Shown here: one piece after another, positions 1 through 7,738 of the stretch
Numbering within the stretch: position 1 is the first letter of the stretch
How the letters are laid out: the number at the start of each line of letters is the position of its first letter
DNA from: a virus
Length of the DNA stretch: 26,771 nt
Virus record (IMG/VR): IMGVR_UViG_3300023179_000438
Span: 1 to 26,771 of that record
Direction: 5' to 3' (one strand)
Notes under the pieces: generated by a model
Databases searched by the model: none
Seen by the model: only the letters and a program-made list of their open reading frames with translations
Told to the model about the DNA's origin: nothing
Position numbers and translations under genes: made by a program

Positions 1-1477
1 CGGCGGGAGCATCTTCGCCCAACTGCTTTAGTGCTGCCTTGGCTTCAAGCATCTTCTTCTTGAATGCCTTGCGATCCTCGTACATGGTCTCCATGAGTTC
101 AGGCAAGAAGCCCTGCTTGCTCTTGGTGAAGCAGACGCAGTTAGCAGCAACGCAGTAACCCTTGTCAAACATTCTCTCCATGTACGCTCGCGTGGGCGTG
201 TCCGCGCCCGCGTGTGCCCGCGTGAGGAAGTCTTCTACTGTGTAGGCTAGAGGCTCAACCTGTCGGTCTACAACCTTGGTATCGGGGCTAAGATTGTACT
301 GCATGATGAGGTGGGGATACAGCGAGTCCAAGTCAAACGAGACTACCCAATCGTGACTGCCCACAATAGGCTCCTTCACATAGGCTCCCTCAAACTTGTC
401 CTCCTTCTCTGCGTCCCCCTTCTTCATCGGGATGGCAATCTTCTTCTTGGTCAGGTGATGGTAGATGATAGCATCCCATGTACGCACCTGCGAGAAGACA
501 TCATTCAGATTCACCTTGGCAGAGTAGGCTAGAGCCAAGGAGAGTTCAAGCAACTTCAACTTGTTCTCAAGCATCTCTACGAGAGCAACATCGTGCTGAT
601 TGTACTCAATGAACTTCTGAAAGTCTCTCTTGTAGAACTCAGACAGGGTTCCTTCGTAGTGCTTCTTGCGCTCGCCCAACTCCACCCAAGCAATGTGGTT
701 CAGGGCATAGGACTCCTGATTCACATAGGTGAACTTGCGGTACAGGTCGAAGTAGTCAAGGGTTGCTATTCCCAACAAGTCATAGACCTCATTCTCCTTG
801 TTCATCACAACTACTGTTCGGGAGCGAATGTCTCTCCACGGGGAAAGACGCATGGCTTCTTTCTCACCGAACAGTCGTGTGATGCGATTGACGAGGTAGG
901 GAATGTCGAAGAAGTTGATGTTCCATCCCGTAATGATGTCTATGTCCAAAGCCTCCCATGCCGCAAGGAACTCCTGCAACATCTTGGCTTCGTCCTCGTA
1001 CTGAAAACACTTGGCATCGGGCAAGGCAAACTTACCCAAACCAAATACCAATGTCTTGCCTTTGACCTTCAGGGTAATGGCGTTGACTCTCTCAGTAGCA
1101 GTTTTGATGTTGGGGAATCCATCTTCGCTCTCGGTCTCAATGTCTATGAAACCAACACGAAGCAGAGAAGGATCGTACTCAACATCATTAGGGTACTGCT
1201 TGCCGATGTACTGATAGACCCACTCGGAGTTGCCGTATATCTCAAAGCCGCTTACCCCACGGTACTCCTTGATGAACTCGTTGCAATCGCGGATACTGCC
1301 GGGTTGAAATGGCTCAACAGGCTTACCTTCAAGAGTAGTCCAATCTGTTTGCTTGCCCTTTGCAGGAACGAACAAGGTTGGTGCGAAGTCTGCCTTGTAT
1401 GAAACCTTCTTGCCGTTCTCGTAGCCACGGAAGAGGATGTTGGAGCCTTTTACGGCTACATGGGTGTAGAAGTTCAC
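1..1477 (-). CDS. 43: DNA polymerase, family B (T4 gp43 type), N-terminal 492 codons; 3' end outside window
   Basis: Replicative DNA polymerase with 3'-5' proofreading. The frame is open to the left edge, so about half of a protein near 900 residues is present. The exonuclease I motif reads FIDIETE with the acidic pair at residues 112 and 114, the same numbers as in T4 gp43. The exonuclease II region reads GWNINFFDIPYLVNRI, and polymerase motif A reads FDLDSLYPHLI near residue 390. I place the start at a GTG at 1477, because it is the only start that gives the family N-terminus and it follows an AAGGA ribosome site (1484-1488) with a 6-base gap. The GTG overlaps the stop of the upstream glycosyltransferase by 4 bases, implying translational coupling. 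A very GC-rich alternating stretch (184-225) encodes the loop after motif A. Identity is confident. Confidence 0.95.
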   Translation of the reverse strand, partial: MNFYTHVAVKGSNILFRGYENGKKVSYKADFAPTLFVPAKGKQTDWTTLEGKPVEPFQPGSIRDCNEFIKEYRGVSGFEIYGNSEWVYQYIGKQYPNDVEYDPSLLRVGFIDIETESEDGFPNIKTATERVNAITLKVKGKTLVFGLGKFALPDAKCFQYEDEAKMLQEFLAAWEALDIDIITGWNINFFDIPYLVNRITRLFGEKEAMRLSPWRDIRSRTVVVMNKENEVYDLLGIATLDYFDLYRKFTYVNQESYALNHIAWVELGERKKHYEGTLSEFYKRDFQKFIEYNQHDVALVEMLENKLKLLELSLALAYSAKVNLNDVFSQVRTWDAIIYHHLTKKKIAIPMKKGDAEKEDKFEGAYVKEPIVGSHDWVVSFDLDSLYPHLIMQYNLSPDTKVVDRQVEPLAYTVEDFLTRAHAGADTPTRAYMERMFDKGYCVAANCVCFTKSKQGFLPELMETMYEDRKAFKKKMLEAKAALKQLGEDAPA

Positions 1478-3738
1478 GCGGGTTCCTTGTAGAAACTGTG
1501 CATAGTTTCCATGTCTTGTGCTTCAACATAATGACCTATCATTAGGTTGTCTATTTTCGCGCACCCAGAAAGGTGATATATTGATACCTCATTATACCAA
1601 GAAATGTCCGATCTTTCAAGACCTATATGCATACCTATGTCATGATCGTCATGCCAAACAGCATAGTTTAACTTTTTCACTATAAACTCGGCCAGCCTTC
1701 TTGATACCGAATACCCAGCACCACTCATAAATCTCTTAACACCATTTGTATTCTTGAATGTTACCAAATCTACTTCCTCTTTTGGAGGTATTTCTAGAAT
1801 ACGACCGGTGTAATCATAACCAAGGAAAATATCGTACTTGTTAAAGAGGGTTGGGTTTATGTAAGTATCATCGTCACATTTCCAATAGTGCGATGCTTGT
1901 GTTTCCTCCAAAAACCACTTACTGAATCCTCTTTGTTTGTGTGACAGATTTTTGTAATCATCTTCTGCATTTACAAACAAAGTGCTGCTATCTTCATCCA
2001 GATGATAGTCTTTACCATTAGTTTTGGTGGGGTCGTTTACCAACCAAACTATTCGGAATTTGTTTGTGTCTATTTCCCTTGCCCAAGTTTTCTCTATCTG
2101 CTCTCTTCTTGACCTGTACTTTGGTTTGTTGGAAGAGGAGATTCCTATAGGTATTCTCAAATCTTTCCCTCCGTCATTCAAATACATCTTATAAAGAAGT
2201 ACCATCTTATCGGGCGGAACGGAGTGAGCAAGCAATAGATTGTCTATCTTTTTGCCAGAATTTAAAGTTTCTGGAGAGGTTTCTTTTATTGATGGATGTA
2301 TATCAGAATCGGAATGAACCACAGCATCCGGTATGAGATTGCTGATTATGTACCCTAAGTCATAATCTTCGTGGTTTATCTTTACACGATTTTCATACTC
2401 TGTAGGAATACCGTTTTTGGGGGTTGGCGGCATTTTGTCTAGAATTTGATTTACAATTCTTCTAGAGACACAATAGCCACCACCATGCATAAAGTATCCC
2501 GGAACCCCCAACTTCAAATGGTTCTGATAGAAAAATTGCAATCCCGTGTAATCTTTATTCTTGTAGCCATCATAATTGTTGAACCGTTTAGTGTTGATAA
2601 AGGTATCATCATCAACCTTCCAAAAGTACTCAGAATTGGTTTCTTTCATTCCCCACTCCAAAGATGCTCTGGTTCTATCATAACATGTATACCAACTGTC
2701 ATGAGCATTTATGTAAAGGCAGTTATCCTCTTTAGAGAAGTAGTATGCCTTTTGGGGGTCTGATTTAAATTCAGGATGCGTTTGATCGTTGATTACATAG
2801 ACCAAGAAATATTTTTCCTTATCTAGTGATCCTGCCCATGTTTGCTCGCAGGCTTTTCTCCTGTCTGCGTATACTGGATTTGTGTTGTTCTTGCTTGCTA
2901 TACTTAGAAATACGATATCTTTGTTTGTTACTTTCTTGGTTGTTTGTATACCGTTGTCTTGACTAAATTTAGACTCCATGAGTTCATAACAATCCGCTCT
3001 ATCTACTATAGTGTCGTATCTAACGAAACCAAACATCCTTTCATTACAGATGTACTGTTTTACTTCGTTTATTCTTGCACTATTGGCAAAGGTTATGAAT
3101 TCCCATTGATTGCTTCCGTCGTAGTAATTAACCTTGTCTATGTACTTGCAGTCTAGAAGATATGTGCAATGAACCAAGTCAACTTCAAATGTTCCGTTCA
3201 ATGCTTGTCTGTGCCATATTTGGAATGTTTCGTTGTTGGGGTCTTGTCCTATAAATCCCCATTCGTTTACCTTGTAGAAATAATTGGAGTACAGAGTTCT
3301 TTCCTCATAGTCTTTTAGGAACGGAGCAATCAAGGGCAATCCCTTATCAATTAGATACTTCAATGTGTAAGGGGCAACCCAATTGTCGGTGTCTATCGGG
3401 AAGAAGTAATCACACTTCTCCTGCTTACATAAGTCCAAACTTCTCTGCCTAATGATAGACATGATGTGAAGTCTAATTCCATCCTTGTCCTGCCAACCCA
3501 TGTCTTTCTGAAGAACAGAGAAGTCCCCATGCTCAAACATGACCTTCTTGTAACTACGATGATTTTTGTTCATCCACGAAGTTAAGGTAGCAACCGTGTC
3601 ATCGTCGTTGTTGTTTGTGTTGATGTAGATGACTATCTTATCCTTGGGATAGTCCAACTCATCTATGCAACGAAGATAGTGCTTGAGATAGTTGTTGTGG
3701 TTGCGTGTAAGTATCGGAATGAATACCGTCTTGTCCAT
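1474..3738 (-). CDS. Three-domain glycosyltransferase: GT-A domain plus two tandem GT31/Fringe-like repeats
   Basis: A predicted multi-domain glycosyltransferase of 754 residues. Residues 1-250 look like a GT-A fold with a metal-binding DTD at 116-118 (FFPIDTDNW). Two homologous repeats follow. The first has KVDDDTF at 374-380, GGGYCVSRR at 419-427 and HEDYDLG at 456-462. The second has KCDDDTY at 620-626, GAGYSVSRR at 673-681 and HDDHDIG at 696-702. Each repeat ends in a KIDNL motif. This DDD plus [E/D]D pattern is that of beta-1,3-glycosyltransferases (GT31, Fringe). I start at the ATG at 3738, with AAGGAG at 3746-3751, rather than an upstream in-frame start overlapping the GroES-like gene. 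The gene is AT-richer than the polymerase and sits inside a replication operon, which suggests acquisition. The acceptor (DNA base, virion or host glycan) cannot be told from sequence. Confidence 0.8.
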   Translation of the reverse strand: MDKTVFIPILTRNHNNYLKHYLRCIDELDYPKDKIVIYINTNNNDDDTVATLTSWMNKNHRSYKKVMFEHGDFSVLQKDMGWQDKDGIRLHIMSIIRQRSLDLCKQEKCDYFFPIDTDNWVAPYTLKYLIDKGLPLIAPFLKDYEERTLYSNYFYKVNEWGFIGQDPNNETFQIWHRQALNGTFEVDLVHCTYLLDCKYIDKVNYYDGSNQWEFITFANSARINEVKQYICNERMFGFVRYDTIVDRADCYELMESKFSQDNGIQTTKKVTNKDIVFLSIASKNNTNPVYADRRKACEQTWAGSLDKEKYFLVYVINDQTHPEFKSDPQKAYYFSKEDNCLYINAHDSWYTCYDRTRASLEWGMKETNSEYFWKVDDDTFINTKRFNNYDGYKNKDYTGLQFFYQNHLKLGVPGYFMHGGGYCVSRRIVNQILDKMPPTPKNGIPTEYENRVKINHEDYDLGYIISNLIPDAVVHSDSDIHPSIKETSPETLNSGKKIDNLLLAHSVPPDKMVLLYKMYLNDGGKDLRIPIGISSSNKPKYRSRREQIEKTWAREIDTNKFRIVWLVNDPTKTNGKDYHLDEDSSTLFVNAEDDYKNLSHKQRGFSKWFLEETQASHYWKCDDDTYINPTLFNKYDIFLGYDYTGRILEIPPKEEVDLVTFKNTNGVKRFMSGAGYSVSRRLAEFIVKKLNYAVWHDDHDIGMHIGLERSDISWYNEVSIYHLSGCAKIDNLMIGHYVEAQDMETMHSFYKEPA

Positions 3739-3749
3739 GTTATCTCTCC

Positions 3750-4013
3750 TTATCTCTCCACCATAGCGATCCAATCCTGATGTATCACATTGTTGTTACC
3801 GTAGCCCTGACCCTTGATCTTGGAGATGTCCCACAGCACCTTATCTCCAACCTTGATGTCTTCGCTCAACTTGTCACCGATAGAGATGACCGTACTCCAC
3901 ACCATCTGTGAACGAATCTTCTCGGTGTAGATTACTCCACTCTCTGTGGTCTTCTCGCCACCGCCAACGGTCTGAACTTCAATCCACTTGCCAATAGGTC
4001 TTAACTTGTTCAT
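3750..4013 (-). CDS. GroES-like co-chaperonin (functional analogue of T4 gp31)
   Basis: A small co-chaperonin of 87 residues that would cap the host GroEL ring during folding of phage proteins such as the major capsid protein. The N-terminus RPIGKWIEV matches the GroES beta-strand. It is followed by a polar glycine-rich stretch (GGGEKTTESG), the hydrophobic tripeptide VIY at the position of the GroES mobile-loop IVL, and the barrel motif IKVGDKVLW. It is shorter than GroES (97) and T4 gp31 (111). The ATG overlaps the stop of the upstream methyltransferase (ATGA), and the downstream glycosyltransferase starts 11 bases after its stop. Expression is therefore probably coupled to the methyltransferase pair. 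The family is well supported. Client specificity is inference. Confidence 0.8.
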   Translation of the reverse strand: MNKLRPIGKWIEVQTVGGGEKTTESGVIYTEKIRSQMVWSTVISIGDKLSEDIKVGDKVLWDISKIKGQGYGNNNVIHQDWIAMVER

Positions 4014-4717
4014 GGGTACTCTTCTCGTATTCTACTTCTAGATAGTTCAGCCCATTGTGGGTTTAGTTCACAACCTATGTACTTTCTACGATTTTTTAAT
4101 GCAACCAAACCAGTAGTACCGCTTCCACTAAACGGATCAAGAACTACTCCCCCTTCTGGACTTCCTGCTAGAATACAAGTTTCTATTCCCTCTATGGGGC
4201 AAGTCACATATCCGTAGTTCATACTCGTAGGAAGAGGTTTGTTTTCTTCCGACCATACAGATGTCTTGTTAGGCATTCTGTTGAAATAGAATGAATTTGA
4301 TTTGGTAAATAGAAGAATGTAATGATGACTTCTTTTGAAAGGACCACTCCATTCATCACACGGGTTTGTAGGACCATGGATATCCCATATTATTTCTTGC
4401 TGCAACAACCAACCATCCTTCTCTAAAGCAAATGCTACTTTCCAAGGAACCCCCGATTTGTAACCGAGTCCATCTCCAATAACAAGCCAAAAAGTGCCGC
4501 CGTCAACCAATATTCTTTTTACTTCGGAGTGAATAGAAACTATGGTTTCGATATATTCCTCTTCTGTTTTTTCGTAACCTATACAGTTTCCCGGGTTTGG
4601 TCTTATGTTTTTGCCATAAAATGGCGGGCATGAAATACAGCAATCCACAGTACCGCTCTCTATATTTTTCAAGGTATGTGAAGAGTCTCCATCAATAATC
4701 TCCCAATTGTTTGTCAT
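4010..4717 (-). CDS. DNA methyltransferase (N4-cytosine/N6-adenine class, permuted motifs), first of an overlapping pair
   Basis: A 235-residue site-specific DNA amino-methyltransferase using S-adenosylmethionine. The catalytic motif comes first as SCPPFYG (near residues 29-35), a variant of the S/D-PP-Y loop with Cys-Pro-Pro-Phe. The SAM-binding motif DPFSGSGTT follows near residue 193, so the motif order is the permuted beta-class type. The phenylalanine in place of tyrosine is unusual but tolerated in some families. It overlaps the larger methyltransferase upstream by 4 bases (ATGA) and the GroES-like gene downstream by 4 bases. Its base composition is AT-richer than the neighbouring methyltransferase, so the two are not a simple recent tandem duplication. 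No restriction endonuclease is adjacent. A role in protecting phage DNA or modifying it is inferred. Confidence 0.85.
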   Translation of the reverse strand: MTNNWEIIDGDSSHTLKNIESGTVDCCISCPPFYGKNIRPNPGNCIGYEKTEEEYIETIVSIHSEVKRILVDGGTFWLVIGDGLGYKSGVPWKVAFALEKDGWLLQQEIIWDIHGPTNPCDEWSGPFKRSHHYILLFTKSNSFYFNRMPNKTSVWSEENKPLPTSMNYGYVTCPIEGIETCILAGSPEGGVVLDPFSGSGTTGLVALKNRRKYIGCELNPQWAELSRSRIREEYP

Positions 4718-5919
4718 GCTAGGAAATCCAATAGTGTTAGGGGTGCTTCTTCTGCGATCCTGCCCTCAGCCAACTTGATGTACTCGGGGTTCAACTCTGT
4801 GCCGATGTACTTGCGTCCGTGATTCAAAGCAACTACAGCAGTTGTGCCGCTGCCTGTGAACGGATCAAACACCGTGCAGGGAACAACTTCTGCTTCACAA
4901 GAACAAGCAGATTCCCACCCAATAGTTTTAGTATGGCAGACCGGACCTCTGCGAATATCTTTGGTTTCCCCGCCGCCTTGAAGATTCTTTCCGTTTTTCC
5001 CTTCTGGCAGGTTATCGCTTTTTCCAGAACCGCTTTCAAAAGAGCGAGCAGTCTCAACCTTACGAATCCAAGGTGTACCACACTTGCAGCAACATCCATG
5101 CTCGCTCGTACCCGCGAGGATGCAAGGCTCAATCAAGTCCTTTGGGTAAGTGGCAAAGTGTGCTCCCTTGTACGCCTTGGTGGTCACCGTCCACACCGAA
5201 CGCTTGTTCCGCTTACCGTCCGCTCCCCATACACGCTCGCCGGGAGAGAATCTATCACCGTTGGGATAGTCTGCCTGATAGCCTTCCCCATGCTTGTCTC
5301 TAGAAGCAGGTGAAGTAGTAGCAGGTTCCTTGATGGCCTCGTTATCGTAGTAATACTTTGGTTGCTTCGTCAGCAGGAAGATATACTCATGCGACTTGGT
5401 GCAACGGTCGGTCACACTCTCAGGCATGGGATTTGGCTTGTTCCAAATGATGTCCTGACGGAGATACCAACCGTCAGCCTGTAGAGCAAGAGCCACTCGC
5501 CACGGAATACCAATCAAGTCCTTGTGCTTGAGACCGCTCTTCTTTGCTCCGTCCTTGCCCTTCTGCGAAACTCCCTTGTATCCTTCGGAGTACTTCACCG
5601 CTCCGTAGTTTGGGGTCTGATCCCCCAACTTACGCAACTGCTCCATGCCTCCACTCGTAGTGGCGTAGGTGTCACCAAGGTTGAGCCACAGCGTACCGTC
5701 ATCTCGGAGAATACGCTTGGCTTCCCTGAACACCTCAACCATCTTCTTCACATAGTCATCGGGAGTTTCCTCGCCTCCGATTTCCGCCTCTCCACCATCA
5801 TAGTCACGAAGACCATAATAGGGAGGAGAGGTAACTATGGTATGTACGCACCCATCGGGTAGCGTCTTCATTCCCTGTATGCAATCACCTTCAATGATTT
5901 GGTATCTGTTGTCTTCCAT
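4714..5919 (-). CDS. DNA methyltransferase with zinc-ribbon-like insertion
   Basis: A 401-residue DNA amino-methyltransferase of the permuted type. The catalytic TSPPYYG is at residues 30-36 and the SAM-binding DPFTGSGTT at 352-360. Between them, roughly residues 265-345, is a cysteine-rich insert (GCCCKCG, then CHTK and ACSCEAE) that resembles the zinc-ribbon seen in many phage and actinobacterial methyltransferases. I start at the ATG at 5919 because MEDNRYQIIEGD is the family N-terminus. The upstream in-frame extension lies wholly over the lysozyme gene. The chosen start still overlaps the lysozyme 3' end by 29 bases. The ribosome site is weak (AAGAAAG), so translation may depend on coupling. 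Target sequence is unknown. Confidence 0.9.
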   Translation of the reverse strand: MEDNRYQIIEGDCIQGMKTLPDGCVHTIVTSPPYYGLRDYDGGEAEIGGEETPDDYVKKMVEVFREAKRILRDDGTLWLNLGDTYATTSGGMEQLRKLGDQTPNYGAVKYSEGYKGVSQKGKDGAKKSGLKHKDLIGIPWRVALALQADGWYLRQDIIWNKPNPMPESVTDRCTKSHEYIFLLTKQPKYYYDNEAIKEPATTSPASRDKHGEGYQADYPNGDRFSPGERVWGADGKRNKRSVWTVTTKAYKGAHFATYPKDLIEPCILAGTSEHGCCCKCGTPWIRKVETARSFESGSGKSDNLPEGKNGKNLQGGGETKDIRRGPVCHTKTIGWESACSCEAEVVPCTVFDPFTGSGTTAVVALNHGRKYIGTELNPEYIKLAEGRIAEEAPLTLLDFLA

Positions 5920-6397
5920 ATAGAACTTTCTTGATCTTGTTCCAGTACTTGATAGTTTTACTCTTCTTGTATCCTGTTGGACCGCCGTTGTGAATGCGAG
6001 CAAGACTCTCGTAGGTCGCGCCCTTGGGAGCGTAACGATTGAGGTATGCTACCACAATTCGTTCTGCGTATGCACGGTTCTTGCAGTCTGAGTACTTGCC
6101 ACCGATTGATGGATCATACTCAACAGCATCTCGCCAATACACTTCCCAAGTTTGGTACGGACCAATCGCCTTGCCGTTGTCACCAACAGCATCGTCTTTG
6201 CCGCCGCTCTCGACTTCAAGCATCGCGTCCAACAACTGACGGGTCTGTTGCGGAGTTAGTCCACGGATTGCTAATGAAGTTTTCGAACTTTGACTTTGGA
6301 GTGTGCTTGCAGCAACCGTTGCCGTAGACAACATCAGAAGGCTTAACGCCAACAATGAACTTCGGAGTAGACTGTGCCGATTCAGTATTCTTGCCAT
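5891..6397 (-). CDS. Secreted invertebrate-type (i-type) lysozyme-like endolysin
   Basis: A peptidoglycan hydrolase of 168 residues, probably the phage endolysin. Residues 1-31 form a signal peptide: basic MARILNRHSLLR, hydrophobic core LLALSLLMLSTATVA, then AAS. The mature part matches i-type lysozymes (destabilase family). EVESGGK at 61-67 corresponds to the catalytic Glu region, VGDNGKAIGPYQ at 71-82 to the second acid and GPFQ motif, YWRDA follows, and ARIHNGGPTGYKKSKTIKYW at 133-152 is the family signature. Most of the disulphide cysteines of animal enzymes are missing. The first 180 bases, encoding the signal peptide and linker, overlap the upstream gene in another frame. An alternative ATG at 6409 would add four residues. 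T4 uses an unrelated lysozyme, so this is a replacement. Export by Sec is inferred from the signal peptide. Confidence 0.8.
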   Translation of the reverse strand: MARILNRHSLLRSSLLALSLLMLSTATVAASTLQSQSSKTSLAIRGLTPQQTRQLLDAMLEVESGGKDDAVGDNGKAIGPYQTWEVYWRDAVEYDPSIGGKYSDCKNRAYAERIVVAYLNRYAPKGATYESLARIHNGGPTGYKKSKTIKYWNKIKKVLYGRQQIPNH

Positions 6398-6698
6398 GTA
6401 TGTAAGCATACATCAAAACGGAGTAGTTGACAATATCCACAAGGGTATCTTCGAAAGATTCATTTTCAACTGCCAACTTACCGGACTCAACAAATGACGA
6501 AAGGCGGCTCATTTTATCGGTCATGCGGACTAGGAAGCCCTGTTCGGTTGTGCAAATTCCCATAGCCTCCACTCGGGTGAAATTTGCAAAGGGTTCAAGA
6601 CCATCGTTACCTGCGTAGTCTGCGTTCTTCTTCTTCATCAGGTTACGAGCCTTGGTTGTCAGTTCTTCGTGAATCTTGAGCAGTTCATCGCGTGTCAT
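6216..6698 (-). CDS. Nucleotide modification associated domain 1 (DUF1599-type) protein
   Basis: A 160-residue protein whose first 105 residues match the small helical family named nucleotide modification associated domain 1. The signature is KKKNADYAGNDG, then FANFTRVEA, RMTDKMSRL and FEDTLVDIVNYSVLM with helical spacing. The family was named from its neighbourhoods with DNA base-modifying genes; its reaction is not established. The C-terminal 55 residues have no obvious domain and are encoded over the signal peptide of the lysozyme, so that tail may be tolerated rather than selected. The ATG follows GGAG inside the end of dUTPase. Proximity to dUTPase, two methyltransferases and a glycosyltransferase supports a role in nucleotide or DNA modification, as inference. 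Confidence 0.75.
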   Translation of the reverse strand: MTRDELLKIHEELTTKARNLMKKKNADYAGNDGLEPFANFTRVEAMGICTTEQGFLVRMTDKMSRLSSFVESGKLAVENESFEDTLVDIVNYSVLMYAYIHGKNTESAQSTPKFIVGVKPSDVVYGNGCCKHTPKSKFENFISNPWTNSATDPSVVGRDA

Positions 6699-6701
6699 TT
6701 T

Positions 6702-7235
6702 TTAAACTCCAGTAGAGCCGAACCCACCCTTTCGGCTAGTCTTGGGGAGGATTCTCTCGTCGGTGGTTTCAAGAGAGTACTTGAGAACAGGGACCATCTC
6801 GCCTTGGCAGATACGGTCTCCGTGTGTAATTCGGATAGGAAGGTCTGAAATATTCACTACCGCTACCATCAGTTGATCTGTGTAGTCGGAGTCTATTATA
6901 CCCTCGGAGTTGGCTAATATCAAGCCGCCCTTGATTGCAAGCCCGCTACGGGCGTGTAGGCGAACGGAATAGCCCTCTGGGATGTCTAGGACGATCCCTG
7001 TCGGTATAAGCACCCTAACGCCATTAGGAGGCACTATAAGGAACGGAGGGGCATCAGGACGCTCAAAGCCCGCCATGAGCCTGTGGTGACCGTTATTGCG
7101 GTCGTAGGCATCCACCATACGGGTCTTGGAACCGAAGTAAGCCTTGACATCAAAGCAGGCAGACTGCTCTGTAGCGAAGGCTAGATCAGGGACATCTATC
7201 CAAAGTTTGTTGTATTTTAACTTTAGTGTTTCCAT
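6702..7235 (-). CDS. dut: dUTP diphosphatase (trimeric dUTPase)
   Basis: Hydrolyses dUTP to dUMP and pyrophosphate, keeping uracil out of phage DNA and feeding dTMP synthesis. All five conserved motifs are visible in the 177 residues: SACFDVKA (motif 1), HARSGLAIKGG (motif 2), GIIDSDYTD (motif 3), RICQGEMVPV (motif 4) and RKGGFGSTG (motif 5). It is about 25 residues longer than typical bacterial dUTPases. The extra length lies between motifs 1 and 2, around residues 35-65. No clear Shine-Dalgarno sequence precedes the ATG. It starts 25 bases after the RegA stop and ends 3 bases before the next gene. Confidence 0.93.
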   Translation of the reverse strand: METLKLKYNKLWIDVPDLAFATEQSACFDVKAYFGSKTRMVDAYDRNNGHHRLMAGFERPDAPPFLIVPPNGVRVLIPTGIVLDIPEGYSVRLHARSGLAIKGGLILANSEGIIDSDYTDQLMVAVVNISDLPIRITHGDRICQGEMVPVLKYSLETTDERILPKTSRKGGFGSTGV

Positions 7236-7260
7236 AATGTAAATTTCAAAAAGGGGTTAG

Positions 7261-7698
7261 TTATTCTTCGCTGTCAGGATCATAGGTCTCCCCTTGATCC
7301 ATTGCTCTCTTCCTTCCGATGTTGTACTTTGGGATCAGTTCCCATTCCTTTTTCTGACCGAACGGTAGAATCTTGAGGTACGATACGGGGACTACAGGCT
7401 CCTTGGTCTTGCTTGAATCTACGATCTTGATTAGACCCCACTCCTGCAACAGGTTGCAGATTGTGTTACGGCGAGCCTTGTCCGAATCGGGGAAGTTCGC
7501 AGGCAACCCATCCAACATGAAGAGTTCCTTGAAGTGAACGATGTAGTACTTGCCTCTCTTGTGAAGGATGTGGCAGGACTGCCATAGTTTGTTTTCCGTC
7601 TTTGATGATACCCCGATGCGGGTTAGAGTTTCCTTGACTTTCAAGAAATTCTCTGGATTTGGGAGGGTTACCTCCACGAAGGATTCCACTAGCGACAT
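7261..7698 (-). CDS. regA: RegA translational repressor
   Basis: RNA-binding repressor that in T4 blocks ribosome binding on early mRNAs, including its own and those of genes 44 and 45. The 145 residues match T4 RegA closely over FLKVKETLTRIGVS, QSCHILHKRGKYYIVHFKEL and FMLDG, then NLLQEWGLIKIV and WELIPKYNIGRK. T4 RegA has 122 residues. The difference is mostly an acidic C-terminal tail (DQGETYDPDSEE). The ATG is preceded by AAGGAG with an 8-base gap. The gene lies directly after gene 62, as in T4, but the following gene is dUTPase rather than the polymerase. Autoregulation is expected from the family. Confidence 0.93.
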   Translation of the reverse strand: MSLVESFVEVTLPNPENFLKVKETLTRIGVSSKTENKLWQSCHILHKRGKYYIVHFKELFMLDGLPANFPDSDKARRNTICNLLQEWGLIKIVDSSKTKEPVVPVSYLKILPFGQKKEWELIPKYNIGRKRAMDQGETYDPDSEE

Positions 7699-7728
7699 GA
7701 CAATACTCCTTGATGTGTGTCCAAGGGG

Positions 7729-7735
7729 TATTTAG
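7729..7735 (-). promoter_or_regulatory. Possible late-type promoter box upstream of regA
   Basis: CTAAATA lies 30 bases upstream of the regA start in the 40-base gap after gene 62. The distance fits other late-type boxes in this window. RegA is normally an early product, so this could be chance. Confidence 0.3.
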
Positions 7736-7738
7736 CAT

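Noticed and set aside
593-1402. Long open frame on the plus strand opposite the polymerase
   Set aside because: It is antisense to a clear family B polymerase, has no recognisable domain, and no plus-strand gene is supported anywhere in the window.
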